Part shown: one piece after another, positions 1 through 11,013 of the stretch
Position numbering within the stretch: the first letter of the stretch is position 1
Layout of the letters: each line of letters starts with the position of its first letter
Assembly: GCF_001653235.2 (NCBI RefSeq)
Contig: NC_035794.1
Span: forward strand, 2,728,001 to 2,792,000
From: Pochonia chlamydosporia 170
Lineage: Eukaryota > Ascomycota > Sordariomycetes > Hypocreales > Clavicipitaceae
DNA: 64,000 bases
Direction of reading: 5' to 3'
Program-made: the position numbers and the translations under genes
The notes under the pieces: generated by a model
What the model saw: only the letters and a program-made list of their open reading frames with translations
Told to the model about the DNA's origin: nothing
Database searches by the model: none

Positions 1-363
1 ACGAGAGCTTATCGATCATAGGCGCCATTATGGCCATCGGGACTTTGCCCACCAGAGGGCCGATACTGTGGAAGACATGTTAGAGACCCGTACATAGCCA
101 TGGTGTTTTGATGCTCTTTCTAACCATTTTATAGCCATATTCTGCACTTCACCGTTTTGATCATCGAGTGTCTTTATGATACTATCCACGGCTCGAGCTG
201 CGGTGTTGTAGTCATGTTGAAGAAAATCGGGTTTAGCTACAGATAAAACGTGTAGCAGGTCGTTCAACGACATGAACCGGAAGTCTGGATCGGGATCGCT
301 CAACTTCGAGACGAGATTCGTCACCGACTGCGGCGTCGGGTTAATGGTCGAGGTCGCCGCCAT
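1..363 (-). CDS. CAND1/TIP120-type cullin-associated protein, N-terminal part
   Basis: This is the N-terminal end of a cullin-associated NEDD8-dissociated (CAND1/TIP120) homologue, a HEAT-repeat protein that exchanges substrate receptors on cullin-RING ubiquitin ligases. The match is to the first HEAT repeat: DFRFMSLNDLL near residue 27, then NGEVQNMAIK near residue 70. A 59-nt intron at 66-124 (donor gttaga, branch ctaac, acceptor cag) joins AIK to CIGPLVGKVP, which restores the conserved CLGPLV-like segment; without splicing the frame runs into unrelated residues. The start is the first ATG of the conserved frame, 363. The gene runs off the left edge of the window, so most of the protein (over 1,200 residues in the family) is not seen. 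Family assignment is confident although the fragment is short. Confidence 0.85.
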
Positions 364-1003
364 TCTGGCGGTTTGACTGACACCTAGCTGATACGATGAC
401 TTTCGGACGTGAAGCAAAACGAGCTGCCAGAACGGAGGTAGGGATCAAGGACGAAGACTGTCTAGGCAAAACAGCGCCCTGCCGAGCTTTGCGAGGCTAA
501 TGTTGGAGGTCCTCGAAGCTGCAGGCGAGAATTGCTCAAGCCTTGTTCAGGTGAATTTTGTTGCAAACCGTCCACATGAGCAGAGAAAGTGAACTGGTAG
601 TGCATTGCAGTGAACAATGTGGAAGCAACGGATGACGGCTTGGTGGGGTCAACCTTGGAGTCTGGTTTCAAGAGCTTCAGGCAGGCGCGGGGGTCTTTGT
701 ACAGCTGCCCCACCCGATCCGATTTCAACATTGAATGCTCAAAGCCAAAACATGGGCTAGACCCGGTACGCAAGGTAGCTACCCTGTGTTGAATATAATT
801 GTTTAGAGCTTCTTCAACTTGTGACGTCGCGATTACTGGCAAGACATGATGCGTGCACAGTCGCATCTGCTATTTTGGGAGCAAGGTTCGGGAATTTGTA
901 GTTGATTCATATCTACGGATTATAGAAACGTGGGCCATGAGCAGCTCAAAGAGTCTTTTGCCCTGGCTCAATTTAACATGGTTTCACCCACCATACCAGG
1001 CTT
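364..1003. other. gene-free stretch between CAND1 and the farnesyltransferase gene
   Basis: About 640 nt upstream of CAND1 and downstream of the farnesyltransferase alpha gene. It holds an open frame on the minus strand at 462-866 with no recognisable domain and no supporting splice structure. It is most likely the CAND1 promoter and 5' leader. Confidence 0.4.
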
Positions 1004-2650
1004 TCAAGCTTTTGCCCCTGCCAGTTCGGACGCTCTATACTTCCAATATCCCTCACGAATTGGATCCCATTTCTCCCCAAGCCTTTGGAGACAAAGCGTA
1101 GCTTTGCTCACATCGCCAGACTGAGCGTAGACATCAACCAATAAATCCAATGCATGAGAGCTTCTCACATCTTCGCTGTCCTCACCCAAGTTGGATACAA
1201 ACTGCTCTGAGAATTCACCAACTTCGGAAAAGCTTCTTCCACCTTTTGCAAGTGCCCCTCGGAGATAGTTCCAACTAGATTGGTTTTGAGGCGCCAATGC
1301 AATCTTTTCCTTCGCATACTCCACCTCTCTGTCAATGATTGCAGCCGGGACCTTTGAGTCGCGCGCTGTGGCCGGAAGACCTGGGGTAGCAATGCTAGGG
1401 TCAGAGAAGACTAGGAAGAAGCGGTGCGACCACGCCGAGTTGTTCCTGATGTCGTCTTCGATCAAATTCTGTGTTGCTGCCAGTTCTGTGATGTTCCACA
1501 TGCCCAACTTTGCCACCAAATACTGTCGAAAAGACCACACGTGATAATTTTTGGTGTCCTCCTCGAGCATACTATTGATGAATTGTGTCTCAGTCCGTGA
1601 TAGTTTCTTGATGGTGTCTTCGTCGTCGGCTATACTCGGGAAATAGTAGTCTAGCAGAAGCTGGCGATGGTGCCAAATTTGATAGTTTTTCAGGTTTGCC
1701 AACGCTACTTTGTTCAGCCAGTCGATTTCCTCGGGAACAGGCAGCTTCAGCGTCTGGATAATTTTGAAGCGATACAGCCACACGGTATAATGGGCAGGAT
1801 TCATCGATATGACATGCTCAGTCAGGCGGAGGCACCTTGGCGAACACTCCTCCGCAGCCATTACGGCGCGAAGGTAGGAAACGGCTAACGCTGTCAGCGA
1901 CATCTCAAAACACTCATCATTGTCTATGACACACCTTCGGCATAGTCTTCTGGGTAGGCAATTTGGGCGAGAGCATCGTCAGGTTCGCTAAGGGGAATGG
2001 GAATCACATCATCCCATTCAGGATCATTTGAAAGCGATCCCGTGATTTCGCCGTATAGGTCCCGACTCAAGGCGGCCATATCTTGTCGTCTGCGTTTCTC
2101 CGACTCAATTTCTTCGGTCGAGACGTCACTGCCGCTCACAACCTCTTTTTGTCGTCTGCAGACAAATTGACGGTGGAGGATGTCTGAAGCTGCCAGTCGG
2201 GCTTGTTTGACGGAATACTGCTCGAAATCTTCGAGCTGATACGTGCCAATCTCGCGACCGTTTCTGTCTTTGCCCCAGCTGTAGCCTTTTCGAAGACGGC
2301 GGATGGGTAGCCCGTCCTTGGTGACTTGTTTCCAGTATTCTCGCTCTGCTTTATTCGTGAGAGGTATTTTGTGATCGGCAACCGGCTGAATTAACTTCGT
2401 GTAGGTGTATGTCTTCTTCTCGGCAGGAGTCAGGCCTGGAAAACCAGTTTCTTCGAATCGCTTCTCGACTGGGTTCGTCTGGTAAAACCGCTGAGCCGTG
2501 CGGTCGTCTAACGTCTCTGGAATAGGTTCGGCAGCTAAAGAGTAAGCTTGGTTCACTATCTGGATATGCCATGTCTTTTATACTTGGAGAATAAGTACCC
2601 TTGGTTTCTGGATTGCTCGCCTTTGGGACAACTTTTGCCTTGGGCGGCAT
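1004..2650 (-). CDS. protein farnesyltransferase/geranylgeranyltransferase I alpha subunit with long N-terminal extension
   Basis: The C-terminal half is the alpha subunit shared by protein farnesyltransferase and geranylgeranyltransferase I (yeast Ram2 family), cytosolic enzymes that prenylate CaaX proteins. Five PFTA-type repeats are visible: HYTVWLYR, NYQIWHHR, NYHVWSFR, NNSAWSHR and NQSSWNYL, plus the family entry motif WDDVIPIPL. Introns are at 2547-2598 (52 nt) and 1891-1934 (44 nt); with them the frame closes to 516 residues. Fungal Ram2 proteins are usually about 340-360 residues. The roughly 200 extra N-terminal residues, from MPPKAKVV through a charged YTYTKLI..YWKQV..GYSWGKD region, are not recognised. 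The first intron has a weak donor (gtactt) and no clear branch point, so the extreme N-terminus is less certain. An internal Met (MAALSRDL) would give the usual length, but the open frame upstream of it is over 400 nt. Confidence 0.85.
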
Positions 2651-3141
2651 GGCTGCAGTGTGGATGGTGGGGTAGAGGTTCAAGAATGGGAGTTTGGTTT
2701 GGGGAGAGCTATTGTTCTTTGCATGGCTCCACCAACATTTTGTCTGCCGTTGGTGTCAAGGTTGCATAGCTTTCCAAGCCCGAGGAAACCATCCATGTTA
2801 TCGCATGGCAAGACGACGGGATAGGGACTTTAATTTGACAAGTTGTTCGTATTGTTGCGAGTTGAGACTCAACCGTAATGTGCATCAAGCGGTCGGCACC
2901 CAATATTTCCGGTTACAACTTAAGCTATTCTTGGGAGCGGAAAGTCTAGATCAAAACACCAATGCTAACCAAACTCCAACTCCGGGAACCAAATACGCGT
3001 GTGATGCGATGCTCTCCAAAGCATAACCGACATTGGTAAAACCAGAACAGATTCCCACTACCAAATTCCCACTACCAAATCTGTGTCCCATTCGCCCATG
3101 TTTTGTCGTACAGTCGTAAGATGTCGCCTCGAGCATGTCAT
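2651..3141. other. gene-free stretch
   Basis: About 490 nt between the farnesyltransferase promoter and the 3' end of the Mtr2-like gene. Nothing recognisable is seen apart from a short direct repeat, ttcccactaccaaat, at about 3052-3079. Confidence 0.4.
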
Positions 3142-3709
3142 TCATAATGCACGGAAATTTTGCGACATGATAAGCCAGCGCTTGATCCCCCGAGGGGGAT
3201 TTCTCGCCATCGCGTCCCAGTTAGGTACAAGGACAAAGGTCTCGTTGAACATCTTTTGTGGTGCTTCCCGTCCCTTGCCGAACTGCACCCTGCCCATGGT
3301 CGTAACCACGATGCTCATTCGGCCCCCGTTCTTCTCGACCTTGTTGTTATCGTGAATGTTATCGGGCGCCCCATACTGAGATGATGGGTTAATGACGTGG
3401 GCATCCAGAGATTCTATCTCATAGCGCACGCCTTGGCCTTGTGCCTCTAATAACGTGGAGTAGTCTGCAGGTGTCGCAACAACAGAACCGTTGATGGAGA
3501 TGTCGGCTGCGATAGAGTAACGTGACGAGGAGTTGATATAGAAGGGAAGGAGTGTCGATCGATTATTTATGGCTTGGTAATAGTGGTTTATAAAGGTTTC
3601 CGCGGCTGGATTGTAAACATGTGAGAAATTTGCCAACACACGATCTCGACGAGATAAGCTTACCTTCGCTGGACGCTCTAACTTCAGTATCTGAGTCCGG
3701 GAGAGGCAT
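3142..3709 (-). CDS. Mtr2-like NTF2-domain mRNA export factor
   Basis: A single NTF2-like domain protein of 169 residues. The spacing ETFINHYYQAINNRSTLLPFY, the substitution-tolerant middle part and the ending ETFVLVPNW..RWLIMSQNFRAL resemble fungal Mtr2, the small partner of the Mex67 mRNA export receptor at nuclear pores. One 58-nt intron (3606-3663, gtaagc..cag) joins MPLPDSDTEVRASSEA to AETFINHY. The chosen ATG at 3709 follows the domain closely; an in-frame ATG at 3751 would add 14 residues of no recognisable type. The gene is divergent from the methionyl-tRNA synthetase, with about 260 nt between starts, so a shared promoter is likely. A plain NTF2-like protein of other function remains possible. 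Confidence 0.75.
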
Positions 3710-3972
3710 ATTGCTGATATCTACGCGAAGCTTGGGAATGCGTCCTCGCAAGAACGTAACGTGAATAAATGTGAAAAGCGCTCCCTGAGCAAATGATGGG
3801 ACGGATTGTCAAATGGTTTGCGTTTCGGAGCTGCAAGACAGTTATCGCCCAAAGTCAATTCACACAGTGGGGCTATCTTCGGCCGCTACAGCCTGGGTTG
3901 TGTGGACAACATCTTGACACCAAGCTACAACGCGTTGGACTGCAGGGTCTCCTCGACCTTCATATTCCAACG

Positions 3973-6070
3973 ATGCGACCATTGTCCTCACAAACCTTCA
4001 AGGGCGCACGGCGAGGCCGTTTGAGATTTTCGACGCCGTCGAAATGGATCTGCGGCAGCTGCCAGCCCCGGCGCATTGCACAAGCTAGATGGAGCAGCTG
4101 CAACAGCTCCGTCACTGGAACGCCCGAGAAGCCATATTATATCACGACTCCTATCTTCTATGTCAATGCTGGTATGAATGATAGCTATATGCTAGCCAAA
4201 GTGGTATGCTAACCATAGACGGACCGCAGCACCGCATATCGGCCACCTTTACACCATGGTTCTCGCAGACGTGCTCAAACGATGGCAGCAAATCAAGGGC
4301 AGGGACACTTTTTTCCTGACGGGAACCGACGAGCACGGCATGAAGATTCAGCGAGCAGCCGCTAAGGAGGGTGTTCCACCCAAAGAATTCTGCGACAATT
4401 ACTCCAACAAGTTTCGGGAATTGGCTGCGGCGGGCGACATATCCTACGATGCATTTATGAGAACAACGAGCCCCGAGCATAAGGAGTCGGTCAGTGAATT
4501 CTGGCTACAGTTGAAACATAGTCTCCCAGAACATTTGGGACTCTACAAGGGTACGCATGAAGGGTGGTATGCCGTGAGTGATGAGTGCTTCTACCCAGAA
4601 GACATGGTTCGACCCGATATCGTGCCTCAGACGGGGAAGAAAATCATGGTTAGCGACGAAACAGGAAGCGAGGTGGAATGGATTAAAGAGGAAACCTGGT
4701 TCTTTCCATTGACCAAGTACAAGGATGCTCTGTTGAAATTTTATGCCGAAAATCCCAACTGGATCACCCCGGCGCATCGGATGAACGAAGTTCGTAACTG
4801 GGTGGAAAACCATCTTGAGGACCTGTCCATCACAAGACCAGCCTCTCGACTGAGCTGGGGAATTCCTGACCCCGAGGACCACAACCAGACTATATATGTC
4901 TGGGTTGATGCGTTGATTAATTACATTACGCAGGCAGGCTACGGCAGTAAGTGGCATTCGGCATCTGAGAACATGGGAATCTGGCCGGCGGATATGCAAA
5001 TTATCGGAAAAGACATCTTGCGATTCCACGCAATCTACTGGCCAGCCCTGCTAATGGCTCTTGGCCTCCCACCTCCCAAGCGGTTACTATGCCACAATCA
5101 CTGGACGATGTCGAATCGAAAAATGTCTAAATCCTTAGGGAACGTGGTTAATCCTTTCTTTGCTGTGCAGCGCTGGGATATAGATCCTTTGCGATACTTT
5201 TTGATGCGAAACGGAAGCTTTACCAAGGATATGAGCTACTCGAATCAATTAATTGGATCAGTTTATGCTAAAGAGTTGCAAGCGAACATTGGCAACCTAT
5301 TTTATCGAATTGCGAGGCCCAAGGTTACCGCAAAGTGGTCAACACTAGAGGCGGTCACCGCGTTCCGCAGCGGTACATTCAAAGAAGTATCTGAGCACAC
5401 CTCGCAGCAACTCTTTTATAGCCTGGACGAGCATCTGGAAAAAGTGACTCCCGCATTTTATGAGGAGATGGAGAATTGCAATACTGGAGGTGCAATTCGG
5501 GAAATCTTTAATCTTCTCCGTGAGGTATGTCACGGGTTTACACACCGAGGCAGCTGAAGTGGTACTGACATATTGTAGACAAACCGCTACGTCACTGACA
5601 CCGAACCTTGGAAGCTTGTCAAGAACTCAGACACCGAGTCCAGGGTTCTACTCAACTTGGTAATCTACAACTGCGCGGAGGCATTGCGTATCTCTGGCAT
5701 CTTGCTGCAACCAATCATGCCCAGCAAGTCAGAATTGCTGCTAAATGAGCTGGGAGTTAAGGAACATAGGCGCACAGTTGAGTATGCTTCCAAGGGCAAG
5801 GATGCAGACTATGGGACGGACGCCAAGACTGGAGATCCCGCTGCAAGGTTGAAGAAATGGGACACCATTTTCCCCCCGACGCCAAATGCAAATGACTCGG
5901 ATGCAGAGGTAATGGAGCAATTGAGCTCAGCATTCCACGATAAAACAAAGAACAAAATGAACCAAGTTGCGGAGCTTCTGGCTATGGAGGCTCGAATGGG
6001 CGAGGAGGCCGTGGCGAAGATGCTGGCGGAAGTGCATGCTGCGCGAAAACAGAAGCTGGCCAGCCCGTAA
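3973..6070 (+). CDS. MSM1: mitochondrial methionyl-tRNA synthetase
   Basis: Class I aminoacyl-tRNA synthetase that charges mitochondrial tRNA-Met. The HIGH signature (PHIGHLYTMV, residues 69-72) and KMSKS signature (RKMSKSLGN, residues 364-368) are both intact, with the MetRS hallmark TTPIFYVNA before HIGH and GTDEHG after it. Introns: 4172-4229 (58 nt, falling inside the HIGH region) and 5525-5578 (54 nt). Spliced length from the chosen start is 661 residues. The N-terminus (MRPLSSQTFKGARRGRLRF) is rich in Arg and Ser and lacks acidic residues, as expected of a mitochondrial presequence, which is why the ATG at 3973 was chosen. An in-frame ATG at 3793 would add 60 residues that do not look like a presequence. 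The C-terminal zinc/EMAP-type extension of cytosolic MetRS is absent. Confidence 0.92.
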
Positions 6071-6373
6071 TATGGTGGACATGGTCAACAAATGTAGAAC
6101 ATGGATCTGTGTATAACTATCTGTAAATTCTGTATTTTTATGAAGGAGGCGAGCTGAATACTACTCACCCTGTACAATACATCTGCTTTGGTTTTTTTTT
6201 TTTTTTTTTGGCTAATTTGACATGGTACAGTTTCTGCGAAATGTGTGGTTGCTGATGTCAACTTTTACCTCAGACTTGTAGTCGCCCTCCACAGCAAAAC
6301 TTCAACTCCAAAATTTCGTCGCATCAGCAACCACTCGTGCTCAGTCTGGCGAATCGCCCCGACCACCACCAAT
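6071..6373. other. short intergenic stretch with a T-tract
   Basis: 3' flank of the methionyl-tRNA synthetase gene and promoter of the acetyltransferase. It contains a homopolymer run of about 19 T at 6192-6210 and nothing else recognised. Confidence 0.5.
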
Positions 6374-7264
6374 ATGAGGGTCAACGAGGAGCTACGCAAG
6401 TTAAATCCGTTCCAAGGCTAGGGTACAGCAATTAACAATGCACAGTCGTTACAACGAACAGGGTGACACTTGTCCCCTACAAGGCGTATCATGTCGCCAA
6501 ATACCACAGTTGGATGGAAGACCCGGTATTTTGTTTCGCCCATCAAACCAGGCGCAGTCCTGAACGCAAAATAACCAGTGATCTAGGATATTCGAGAGGC
6601 GACAGCCTCAGAGCGATTGACACTGACAGAGGAATACGAGAATCAGCAGTCCTGGCACACCGATCCGGAAAAGCTCACCTTCATCGTTTGTGAGCACGTC
6701 AAGCCAGAGCAAGAAGTCTCCCATTCCCTCCAAGCAAAAGTGATTGATGCGGAGGACCGTATGATCGGAGACATCAACTTTTTCATTTACGTAGATGATG
6801 AGACGAACGCAGATGATACGCAAGAGGAAGAGATAGTCGAAAAGACAGGGCAATACGATGGTGCTGAGGAAGCAGGGACGCGACAAACAGAGGCGAAAAT
6901 TATGTTGAGAGGTGAAGTAGACGTTATGATTGCAGAGCAGCGATATCGCAGGCGAGGCTACGGGAAAGGCTCTGTGATGGCCCTACTAATGTTCTTGAGA
7001 CGGAACATGAGGAGCATATTAGACGAGTATTCACGCGGTGTTGGAATTACGCGCGAAGTCGAAATGACGACCCTCATGGTCAAAATACAAGAGGAAAATA
7101 TGGCAAGCCGGCAGCTGTTTAGTTGGCTCGGCTTTAAGGAATGCGGTGGTGTAAATTATTTTGGAGAGGTCACGATGATAATGCCGTGGGAAGCGATTGA
7201 CAGCTTGGTTGATCAGTGGTTGAATGACGGAGAAGTTTACGGACAGTTCAAATACGAAGAGTAA
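6374..7264 (+). CDS. NAT9-like GNAT N-acetyltransferase
   Basis: GNAT-fold acetyltransferase of the N-acetyltransferase 9 type. Three exons are needed: 6374-6399, 6462-6525 and 6587-7264. Splicing yields MRVNEELRKVTLVPYKAYHV..YHSWMEDP joined to DIREATASERLTLTEEYENQQSW, the conserved NAT9 N-terminal order. The acetyl-CoA loop is RRRGYGKG, followed by MALLMFLRR; later AVxE-type residues appear as VKIQEENMASRQLFSWLGF. An acidic insertion (DDETNADDTQEEEIVEK) sits before motif A. The first exon is only 26 nt and contains the start codon; choosing the acceptor at 6461 over the earlier cag at 6445 is what keeps the frame. The substrate is not established from sequence. Confidence 0.85.
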
Positions 7265-7876
7265 TGAATGCAATGTGAGACAATTGCTCAGTTTCATGCT
7301 CTCGTGCAGATATAGAGATGTATGGGAGGTAAAGTGACGGACAGACAATTCCGAATCGTGTCAGAGTAGCCTCGACGTCAGCAAAGTACGTACACGAACG
7401 GAAGATGTCGTCTCTCTATGAGTTAGCTAGCCCAACTAACGAACGCTCCGTTATGCGTCGTTCCTGGGAACATGAAAGCGAAACGAGGCTGTGATCGATC
7501 TTGCTCAAAATTTTGCGCTGCAGAGTTCAAAGTCCTTATGTTGTTCTAACCACATAAGGCTGGCCGGATCAACGCTGTCAGACACCAAACCGGTTACGTT
7601 GAAGACTAGTCTGATTCGAATTGCGGAAACAAAACTGTCAGCATTGATTCGTTGAAATTGATTCTGTTCAACTCATTCGGATTGGCTCTTTTTATCCGGT
7701 GACTCACTGCGGCCAACTGACATGAATCTGAGATTGGATCTGTATCGGCAACAGGGGGATGCAGAAACGGTCGGCTTCAACCATATAAGTCGCGGGCTTT
7801 CTCGAGGTCGCGCGTTGGCTTTCGTTCATCTTGTAAACATTTCCATCTGCTGGAATAAATCATCTCACAATCCAAA
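7265..7876. other. promoter region of the GrpB-family gene
   Basis: About 610 nt without a gene. It contains a plausible TATA element and otherwise no repeat or ORF of note. Confidence 0.4.
7784..7790 (+). promoter_or_regulatory. TATA-like element (tataagt)
   Basis: tataagt lies about 93 nt upstream of the GrpB-family ATG, in a stretch with no competing gene. The distance fits a fungal TATA box; the assignment rests on sequence and position only. Confidence 0.3.
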
Positions 7877-8530
7877 ATGACGCAAGCCGATACCTTGACG
7901 GCCAAAACGGCTGCAACCAAAGTCAAACAGCCCACACCAGAGGAAATCATGAAAGACTACAACTACGATCCAGACGGAGTAATGCGCATTTCGCGCCGCA
8001 AAGTGCCGTACTCCCTAGAAATCCAAGATCCCGATCCAAACTGGCCGATCCAATTCGAGTCTCTCAAAGCCGACATCGAAGCAGCTCTCGGCCCCAAAGC
8101 AATCTGCATCTCACACGTCGGATCGACCAGCGTTCCAGGTCTCCCTGCCAAAAACATCATCGACATTGACCTGACTGTCGCAGACACCGCCAACCAGGAC
8201 GACTACATACCTGCCCTGGAATCTGCGGGTTTTCAATGGACGTTGTACGAGCCAGGCTGGCATAATCACCATTTTCTTGTTCGATATGAGCCCATGACGA
8301 ACCTGCACGTCTTTTCGGAGGGGTGCCCAGAACTGGTTCGGCACCAAATGTTTAGAAATCACATTCTCAACAACAAGGAGGACCGGGAGCTTTACATCAA
8401 GGCCAAGAGGGATGCTGCTAGTGTAACAACCCAGAATGGAGAGCAAGGAATGGACTATAACTTACGAAAAGAGAAGGTGATTCGGGAGATTTTGCAGAGG
8501 ATTTGGAAAGAGGCGGGCTTTATAGAGTGA
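7877..8530 (+). CDS. GrpB/UPF0157 family protein (nucleotidyltransferase fold)
   Basis: Intronless 217-residue protein of the GrpB (UPF0157) family, which has a nucleotidyltransferase-like fold and is common in bacteria and present in many fungi. The diagnostic block HVGSTSVPGLPAK is at residues 80-92, followed by IIDIDLTV (D96, D98), the positions that correspond to the metal-binding G-S..D-x-D core of the fold. Downstream, HNHHFLVRYE and NLHVF match the family centre, and the end has the usual YNLRKEKVIREIL helix. The substrate is unknown for the family. About 45 N-terminal residues precede the domain. The absence of introns and the bacterial affinity make an old transfer possible, though fungal homologues are widespread. 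Confidence 0.88.
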   Translation: MTQADTLTAKTAATKVKQPTPEEIMKDYNYDPDGVMRISRRKVPYSLEIQDPDPNWPIQFESLKADIEAALGPKAICISHVGSTSVPGLPAKNIIDIDLTVADTANQDDYIPALESAGFQWTLYEPGWHNHHFLVRYEPMTNLHVFSEGCPELVRHQMFRNHILNNKEDRELYIKAKRDAASVTTQNGEQGMDYNLRKEKVIREILQRIWKEAGFIE

Positions 8531-9895
8531 GTTGGTGATGTGTTGAGTGATGAGTGACTGATTAAAATGACATGATGAAAAATGGCGACTGAGAGGTGAA
8601 TGGTTTGGCTGTGAACACAGGTATGCTAGATTGACTTGGATTGCGATCTATTGACAAGATAGAGTTTGGAAGAAATTGAATGGAATGGTTCTGTTTTGCT
8701 TCCAAGCACTACTTGCTGATTGATGCGTCATGACGGACTGGTCGATCTGCTCTCTGACTATCATCTCTGGAAGCTCTGCCCTCAGTCGCACAAGGTAACT
8801 ATCTATGAACAACCAGATGCCACCTTGAGGGAATTCCGCTCTTCACTTACTGCAAATCGATGGTCTATAAAGCCTCAAGGTAGGACGCACATTGGTCGGA
8901 CGCTGAGTTATCATCTGCCGGAAAGAGATTTCCATTTCAGCCCATGCCGACGACCCGTATACCTCCCACCTATACGCTGATATATGCCTGGCCATTTTAA
9001 TTACCCCAATGACGCAGCTGAGACCCTGAAACATAATTCGACGCCAACAAACCGGTTTGTCAAACCTCAACAACAACACAGTACCGAGAGCCGGGGCATC
9101 AAGCCATCCCGGCTCGTGCCTAAACGCCATGCTCGTGTTCACAGCACCCTTCGTGGGCTTGGCAACCCTTTCGACCATTATCACGAGTGAAGACCAAGTC
9201 TTGCCGCAGCGTACCAGCATATGCAATTTACAACCCCACGTAAGCCGGGCGCAAAAATACCCCGACTTGCGATTCAGCTGCCATTTATACCCGTTTCATG
9301 ACGCTGGTGATTTGACGATTTGTTGACATGGAGTTTTGTTCCAGCTGGCCCTACATACACCGCAACTGCCACGAGCTAGCGATACGAGACCATACCGCCT
9401 GGGCAAATATTCGGCGCATAAACGAGTGTTGCGATTTCACACTTCGCATGGATGCGATTTGTCACTAGGAACTGTCTCAAAACTGTTCTTATTGGACATC
9501 TAGAGGCTATTGCAAATTTGTCTCTATCTTCGAGTCAACGGGAACTTCCGGCTGAGGTTATGCCTTGTTCATGGCTTACACGCGACATTCTTTACAAGTT
9601 GCTCAAGGAAGCCCCAAGGATTTCCAGTTTATCAGGATGGCATAAGGAACAAATCAAGCTTTCAGCCGTTAGTGCTTGCCGAGGCGGATGTAAATGCCGT
9701 GCTGCATACAATACAAGCTTGCCAGATGGAGCTTATATATTTTGTCAATGCCGTGCAAGAATGCAACTGGGTTGTCATCGACAATCTCATGAATACAAAT
9801 AACCTGTCACCCCCCCGTCTGAAGTACTCCGTACTGTTCTTGTAGTTTGTCTATCGTCCCACACATCCGCGTCTTATTTTCCTCAGCTAGCCACC
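8531..9895. other. gene-free stretch
   Basis: About 1.37 kb between the GrpB-family gene and the cysteine-rich secreted protein gene. Overlapping open frames at 9452-9845 have no signal, domain or codon regularity that I can support. The region is treated as the promoter of the downstream gene. Confidence 0.35.
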
Positions 9896-10480
9896 ATGCA
9901 TCAATCAATCTTCACCATCCTCTCCATCACGACACTCGCTCTCTGCAACGCAACTCCAACTACAGCGCCTACAACCACAGCTCCTCCATCCTTCAGTATC
10001 CCATGTGTAGTTGGCAACAACCAGCCATGTCCAACATCATGGGCATGCACTCCAACTGAGACTTGCACACCAGGGCACCGGTGCGGTGGTCTCTGCTTCA
10101 CACCTCCGCCCATCGCCACCGTCATCCCCTGCACCATGGGAGACAACTGCCGTTGTCCTGATAGCAGCACCTGCACGCCTACAATGATTTCCACTCCTGG
10201 GCAACCCTGGGGAGGACAGTGCATTGCCACGGGTCCAGCACAGGGTGGTCTACCGCCTTGCCAAGTTGGCCGGAGAAACCAATGTTCAACGGGGAGCATT
10301 TGTACTCCAACCATGTCTTGTTCCAAGGGCCATCGCTGCGGAGGGCTTTGCATTGCTACCGGGCTGCCGCCGATTACATCCTGCGTCATGGGGAATAACT
10401 CTCCATGTGCGCCATCGAGCACTTGTACGCCGACTATGATGTGCACGCCTGGGTCTCCCTGTGGAGGGCAGTGTATTTAG
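9896..10480 (+). CDS. secreted cysteine-rich protein with four tandem repeats
   Basis: Intronless, 194 residues. It starts with a signal peptide (MHQSIFTILSITTLALCNA), then a Thr/Pro-rich linker, then four repeats of about 34 residues. The repeat pattern is C-x7-8-C-x5-C-TPT-xx-C-x-PG-xx-C-GG-x-C, ending in (L/Q)C(I/F). Repeats 1, 3 and 4 carry all six cysteines. Repeat 2 has lost cysteines four and five together (MISTPGQPWGGQC) and gained one at DNCRC. No catalytic motif is visible. Size, secretion and cysteine content fit a cell-wall-associated or effector-like protein, but no known family was recognised. It stands alone, with long gene-free DNA upstream and the bL34m gene downstream on the same strand. 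Confidence 0.75.
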   Translation: MHQSIFTILSITTLALCNATPTTAPTTTAPPSFSIPCVVGNNQPCPTSWACTPTETCTPGHRCGGLCFTPPPIATVIPCTMGDNCRCPDSSTCTPTMISTPGQPWGGQCIATGPAQGGLPPCQVGRRNQCSTGSICTPTMSCSKGHRCGGLCIATGLPPITSCVMGNNSPCAPSSTCTPTMMCTPGSPCGGQCI

Positions 10481-11013
10481 GACTTGATGGGAAGTAGGGA
10501 ACATTGAGAGCAGATCATGAGCGAAAATGGCAAGCCAAGGCGAGAATCAGGGGTGTTGAGGTGCGAATTCCGCTTGCGATTTTATACTTTTAATGCAGGT
10601 CATGTATTGTCGCTGTTCTTTGATCCTCAATCATGATGAGTTCGTCAAACATTGACTGACACTCTAGCTGCTGAAGAACAGGCGTGCAGCCAATGACGGT
10701 AACCAAACCACAACCACACATTCTTATTTGTGATGTTATTTATCAATTGCAGTTCAGAAAAAGTAATAAAAGGAACATCATATTAAAAAAGTAACTGAGT
10801 AAATAATGCCTTTGAGTAGCCGACTGTCACGTACACAGATTAATTCACCCATAACAACTCCCAGTGGCCAAACTGCGACCCACAAGTACCGCCTCCACCA
10901 ATCACAACCCTCCAAAATTTCCATGCCATCAAACATCCAATCCATCTCCTTCAACATCACCACTTCAACTCCAACCAAACCCAAACTACAACGACAATCG
11001 GACCAGCCTCACA
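10481..11013. other. intergenic, promoter of bL34m gene
   Basis: About 530 nt, pyrimidine/CA-rich towards the bL34m start. Nothing else recognised. Confidence 0.4.

Noticed and set aside
462..866. 134-residue minus-strand open frame between CAND1 and farnesyltransferase
   Set aside because: No domain, no conserved splice pattern and no plausible start context; more likely the CAND1 leader.
9452..9845. Two overlapping plus-strand open frames upstream of the cysteine-rich gene
   Set aside because: No signal peptide, domain or codon pattern; overlapping frames of similar length are expected by chance.
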